Shown here: positions 60,776-64,000 of the stretch, one piece after another | Layout of the letters: the number at the start of each line of letters is the position of its first letter | Numbering within the stretch: the stretch's first letter is position 1 | NCBI GenBank assembly: GCA_963725275.1 | Contig: CAVRXS010000007.1 | Span: forward strand, 310,001-374,000 | Direction: 5' to 3' | DNA from: Bog-756 sp963725275 | GTDB lineage: Bacteria; Actinomycetota; Acidimicrobiia; Acidimicrobiales; RAAP-2 | Length of the DNA: 64,000 bases | The notes under the pieces: model-generated | Told to the model about the DNA's origin: nothing | The model's database searches: none | What the model saw: the letters and a program-made list of their open reading frames with translations, nothing else | Program-made: the position numbers and the translations under genes

Positions 60776-61717
60776 CTATGCCGGCCGGGTCGCCCCGACC
60801 AGATCCGGCCAGTCGGCGTTGTCGAGGCGGACCGCAGCACCAGTGTGGGGGGCGTCGATCATCTCGCCGGCGCCGACATAGAGCCCGACGTGGTCGACAG
60901 CAGCGGCACCGGTCCCGAAGAAGAGGAGATCCCCGGGCTGGACCCCCGACCCGTCGGGCACAGGGGGCCCGGCATCGAACTGCTCCTGGGCCACGCGTGG
61001 CAAGTCGATCCCGGCCCGCTGATAGGCGGCCTGGACCAGCCCCGAACAGTCGAACCCGCCCGGTCCTGAGCCACCCCAGAGGTAGGGCGTTCCGAGCTGT
61101 TCGGCGGCGAACTCGATGGCAGTGACGGCGCTCCCGGTGACCGCCGGGTCCTCGGCGAAGGCGAGTGAGAGGACGAGGACGGTGTCCGCGTAGGAGGCCG
61201 AGTGGTTGTAGTCGAGCACCGCGTTTCTGAGGCCGGTGGCACCGCCCGCGACCCCCGCCCCGTCCGCGCAGAGGAGAGCCGCCGCTGTGTAGGCGGCGTC
61301 TACCGGATCGTAGGGTGTCGGTGGATCCGCGCCCCCTGGTCCGACCGTGGCGTGGGCACTGAAGGTGGCCGGTTCGAACTGGAACGGCCCTTCGGCTCCG
61401 GCGGCGTTGGCACCGCTCCGGACGCCGGGGGCCGTCGAGCGTCCACTGTCGGACTCGACCGTCCCGATGGCGGCCAGCACCGACCAGGAGAGGCCCGGGC
61501 AGGTCGCCGCCGCAGCCTGCTCGATCCCCGCCCATCCGGCTTGGAGGGCGGGTCCGGGGTCGACGCCACCCGGGGTGGCCCCTGTCGCCTGCCCACCCGG
61601 AGCAGGCGCCGCGTCGGTCGGCGTACCCCCGTCGGCGCCGACAGCGGCCGCCAGGACGGCGACGCCGACCACCAGACCGATGATCAAAAGGGCGACGGCA
61701 CCCATCACCTTGCCCAC
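60776..61717 (-). CDS. Membrane-anchored peptidoglycan hydrolase: lytic transglycosylase-like plus NlpC/P60
   Basis: A 313-residue cell-wall enzyme. An N-terminal helix (VALLIIGLVVGVAVLAAAV) anchors it. A transglycosylase-like domain follows, with WSVLAAIGTVESDSGR (putative catalytic glutamate) and EGPFQFEPATF. The C-terminal NlpC/P60 domain has the triad cysteine in GGFDCSGLVQ, histidine in VDHVGLYV and a second histidine in DAPHTGAAV. Such proteins cut glycan strands and stem peptides during growth or division. The GTG at 61717 is chosen for its GAGGAG site; the frame is open to 61975. Confidence 0.85.
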   Translation of the reverse strand: MGKVMGAVALLIIGLVVGVAVLAAAVGADGGTPTDAAPAPGGQATGATPGGVDPGPALQAGWAGIEQAAAATCPGLSWSVLAAIGTVESDSGRSTAPGVRSGANAAGAEGPFQFEPATFSAHATVGPGGADPPTPYDPVDAAYTAAALLCADGAGVAGGATGLRNAVLDYNHSASYADTVLVLSLAFAEDPAVTGSAVTAIEFAAEQLGTPYLWGGSGPGGFDCSGLVQAAYQRAGIDLPRVAQEQFDAGPPVPDGSGVQPGDLLFFGTGAAAVDHVGLYVGAGEMIDAPHTGAAVRLDNADWPDLVGATRPA

Positions 61718-61961
61718 GAAGGACTCCTCACCACGGACGGAATCGGTGTGAGCCTCGAGCTCAGAGGTGACCGCTCCGAGCGAGCAGTCAGGCGGGCCGG
61801 TCGGGCAACGCCCCGGACCGGCCCCGTCGGCGACGATGTCGAGCCGAGTCCAGTCCACCATCCGAACCCTGCCCGCGCAAGACCCTCGGACCGGGATTGC
61901 ACCCGATCGCTCGGTAAGCTCGGTTGTCCGAGAGCCCGATGGGAACAGGGGAGGAGCCGCC

Positions 61962-63596
61962 ATGCTCAGCACCATGCAGGAGGGCCCGTTACTGGTCAGC
62001 GGGATCCTCGGCCACGGCCAGTCGGTCTACCCGGACAGCCGGGTCCTGACCATCGTCGGGCCCGAGGGCGAGTCGGTCGCCGCCTCCTTCACCGAGGTGG
62101 CTGAGCGGACCGAGCGGCTGGCCAACGCGCTTGGCCGGCTCGGGATCAGAGACTCCGACCGCGTCGGCACCTTCCTCTGGAACAACCAGGCCCACCTCGA
62201 GGCCTATTTCGCGGTCCCCTCCATGGGGGCGGTCCTCCACACCCTCAACCTGCGGCTCTTCCCCGAACAGCTCGCCTACGTCATCAACCACGCCGAGGAC
62301 AGGGTCATCATCGTGGACGCCTCCATCGCCGGGCTGCTGGCCCGGGTCCGCGACAAACTGACCACGGTCAAGCACATCGTGGTGGTGGGCGAGGGCGACA
62401 CCTCCTCGCTCGGCGAGACCCTGGCCTACGAGGAGCTGCTCGCGGCGGAGGAGCCGGGCTACGACTGGCCCCTCTTCGACGAGCGGCAGGCCGCAGCCAT
62501 GTGCTACACGTCGGGCACCACGGGTGATCCGAAGGGAGTCGTCTACAGCCACCGGTCGACCTACCTGCACTCGATGGCTGTCTGCTCGGCATCCGCGCTC
62601 GGTGCCACCGAACGGGACAGCGTGCTCTCCATCGTGCCGATGTTCCACGCCAACGCCTGGGGTACGCCGTACGCGGCCATGCTGACCGGATCGGACCTGA
62701 TCATGCCGCAGCAGTTCCTCCAGGCTGCCCCCCTGACGGCCATCATCACCCGGCACCGTCCGACCCTCTCGGCAGGGGTACCCACCATCTGGAGCGACCT
62801 CCTCCGGTACTCGCAGACCCACGACGTCGACCTCTCCTCGCTGCGCATGATCACCGCGGGCGGCGCAGCCGTCCCGCGCCAGCTCATCGAACGCTTCCGA
62901 GACGAGCTCGGGGTCGAACTGGTGCAGGGGTGGGGAATGACCGAGACCAGCCCGATGTGTTCGCTGGCCTTCCCGCCCCGCCAGGCCGCGCCCGACGAGG
63001 AGATCAGGTGGCGCTCGATGAGCGGACGGGTCATGGCCGGCGTCGAGGTTCGGGTGGCGGCCGACGACGGCAGCATCCTGCCCAACGACGGCGAATCGGT
63101 GGGCGAGTTCGAGGTGCGCGGTCCGTGGATCACCGGCTCCTACTACCTGGATCCTGCCCCTGAGCGATTCCACGACGGGTGGCTGCGCACCGGTGATCTC
63201 GGTTCGCTCGATCGTCTCGGCTACATGCAGATCAGCGATCGCACCAAGGACGTCATCAAGTCAGGTGGGGAGTGGATCTCCTCGGTCGAGCTCGAGAACC
63301 AGGTGATGGCCCACCCGGAGGTGGTCGAGGCGGCGGTCATCGCGGTCCCCGACGAGCGGTGGAGCGAACGTCCCATGGTCGCGGTCGTGCTCGAGCAGGG
63401 CTCGGAGGTCACTCCCGATGAACTGGCGACGTTCCTGGCCGGGCGGGTGAGCCGGTGGTGGCTTCCGGAGCGCTGGGCGCTCATCGACGAGGTGCCCAAG
63501 ACCAGCGTGGGGAAGTTCGACAAGAAGGTGCTCCGGTCGCGGTACGCCGAGGGAACGCTCGAGATCGTTGACGTCGCGCCTCCTGCCGGTGAGTGA
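61962..63596 (+). CDS. Long-chain fatty acid-CoA ligase/AMP-dependent synthetase
   Basis: A 544-residue adenylate-forming enzyme that activates a carboxylic acid, probably a medium- or long-chain fatty acid, to its CoA ester. YTSGTTGDPKGV (residues 182-193) is the phosphate-binding loop, GWGMTETSP the A5 motif, GWLRTGDLG the ATP-binding aspartate block and SDRTKDVIKSGGEWIS the hinge; the catalytic lysine is in KTSVGKFDKK. The ATG at 61962 is chosen for its GGGGAGGAG site; the open frame extends to 61767. It is divergent from the NlpC/P60 gene across 244 bp. Confidence 0.93.
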   Translation: MLSTMQEGPLLVSGILGHGQSVYPDSRVLTIVGPEGESVAASFTEVAERTERLANALGRLGIRDSDRVGTFLWNNQAHLEAYFAVPSMGAVLHTLNLRLFPEQLAYVINHAEDRVIIVDASIAGLLARVRDKLTTVKHIVVVGEGDTSSLGETLAYEELLAAEEPGYDWPLFDERQAAAMCYTSGTTGDPKGVVYSHRSTYLHSMAVCSASALGATERDSVLSIVPMFHANAWGTPYAAMLTGSDLIMPQQFLQAAPLTAIITRHRPTLSAGVPTIWSDLLRYSQTHDVDLSSLRMITAGGAAVPRQLIERFRDELGVELVQGWGMTETSPMCSLAFPPRQAAPDEEIRWRSMSGRVMAGVEVRVAADDGSILPNDGESVGEFEVRGPWITGSYYLDPAPERFHDGWLRTGDLGSLDRLGYMQISDRTKDVIKSGGEWISSVELENQVMAHPEVVEAAVIAVPDERWSERPMVAVVLEQGSEVTPDELATFLAGRVSRWWLPERWALIDEVPKTSVGKFDKKVLRSRYAEGTLEIVDVAPPAGE

Positions 63597-63840
63597 ACGG
63601 GCGGCCGGCGAGCTCGCCGACCTGGCCGACCGTCTCGCGTCGATCGGTGAGGAGCTCGCAGACCGTGCCCTCGACCGGCTCCGCGCGTCCGGCGATGCGG
63701 TCCGGGCCGGCGAGACCCCGGATGCGGCACTCGGGGATGAGGAGCGCCGCATCACCAGGGCCCGCCGGGCGGTGGAGAAGGCCGTCGTGCTCCTCGGGGG
63801 CCGGGCTTCCGGATACCCGGGTCCTGACGACGGTCCCTGA
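63568..63840 (+). CDS. Small helical hypothetical protein
   Basis: A 90-residue frame overlapping the ligase gene end by 29 bp. It is almost entirely helical and charged (RAAGELADLADRLASIGEELADRALDRL, then DEERRITRARRAVEKAVVLL). I do not recognise it. TTG 63568 is the first possible start; GTG 63589 would give 83 residues. Its tight position after the ligase gene supports co-transcription. Confidence 0.5.
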   Translation: MTSRLLPVSERAAGELADLADRLASIGEELADRALDRLRASGDAVRAGETPDAALGDEERRITRARRAVEKAVVLLGGRASGYPGPDDGP

Positions 63841-63854
63841 GCGCCGCCGGAGGG

Positions 63855-64000
63855 TCAGTCCGCGTCCAGGGGATCGACCAGTTCGTTGATCGCGTCGATG
63901 AGCTCGCGGAGCCTGCCGTAGTGGACCTTGTCGAACCGGAGGGCGAGGCGGGGGAGGTCGAGGTGGTCGTCGTCCGCCCGCTCGGGCGGGAGGGGCCGCG
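63855..64000 (-). CDS. C-terminal part of a gene of unknown function (partial)
   Basis: An open minus-strand frame enters from the right edge and ends at TGA 63857-63855. The visible 48 residues include DLPRLALRFDKVHYGRLRELIDAINELVDPLDAD. The composition is coding-like, but the fragment is too short to name. Confidence 0.45.
   Translation of the reverse strand, partial: RPLPPERADDDHLDLPRLALRFDKVHYGRLRELIDAINELVDPLDAD

Overview
The window is a contiguous, high-GC chromosomal segment of an actinobacterium. The 16S rRNA (8409-9933), the gcvH-FHA-ftsR-bifunctional nuclease block, korAB, DipZ and the secreted WxASDGGIFAFG-repeat proteins together suggest class Acidimicrobiia; the genus cannot be named from the sequence alone. 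No phage, insertion sequence, CRISPR array or tRNA gene was seen. The mobile items are an intron inside the 23S rRNA gene and a decayed accessory patch at about 53-59 kb.

Layout. 1-5.4 kb: arginine operon (argB end)-argD-argF-argR-argG-argH, joined by 4-11 bp overlaps. 5.6-8.0 kb: a DipZ-type thiol-disulfide protein and a small lipoprotein. 8.0-14.5 kb: one rrn operon (16S-23S-5S) with promoter, boxA, 16S and 23S processing stems, a tRNA-less spacer and a strong hairpin terminator; the 23S gene carries a 785-nt intron after E. coli U1931 that encodes a frameshifted LAGLIDADG endonuclease. 14.5-17.3 kb (minus): efeO-efeB heme/iron uptake genes (efeB has four frame changes) and a GNAT acetyltransferase. 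17.4-23.4 kb: a TPR protein, class I fructose-bisphosphate aldolase, korA-korB and a DUF1697 protein. 23.4-25.9 kb (minus): a repeat lipoprotein and a DUF1015 protein. 26-29.1 kb: a CDP-alcohol phosphatidyltransferase and a nucleotidyltransferase fused to a degenerate phosphomannomutase domain. 29.2-32.7 kb: gcvH, FHA protein, ftsR, bifunctional nuclease and a DUF4232 lipoprotein. 32.7-39.4 kb: quinone oxidoreductase, divergent S9 peptidase, GT87-like membrane protein, membrane-anchored protein and a Tat-exported phosphoesterase. 39.7-42.8 kb (minus): thiO-thiS-thiG-thiD. 43-49.1 kb: gltB-gltD. 49.1-52.9 kb: PAS-GGDEF protein, a two-helix potassium channel with RCK domains and two small proteins. 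53.1-59.3 kb: accessory patch bounded by two paralogous repeat-domain secreted proteins, with a TetR/oxidoreductase divergon, a HicA-like gene and a kinase remnant. 59.4-64 kb: GT-C-like membrane protein, NlpC/P60 hydrolase, acyl-CoA ligase, a small protein and a partial gene.

Two themes cut across the window. First, many first-in-operon genes have a TANNNT hexamer ending 5-8 nt before the start codon and no Shine-Dalgarno sequence, as expected for leaderless transcription; genes inside operons instead use start/stop overlaps or clear ribosome-binding sites. Second, at least eight genes, including the core gene gltB, are broken by single-base frame changes while the protein remains well conserved on both sides. 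The simplest explanation is residual indel errors in the assembly, so apparent pseudogenes here should be treated with caution.
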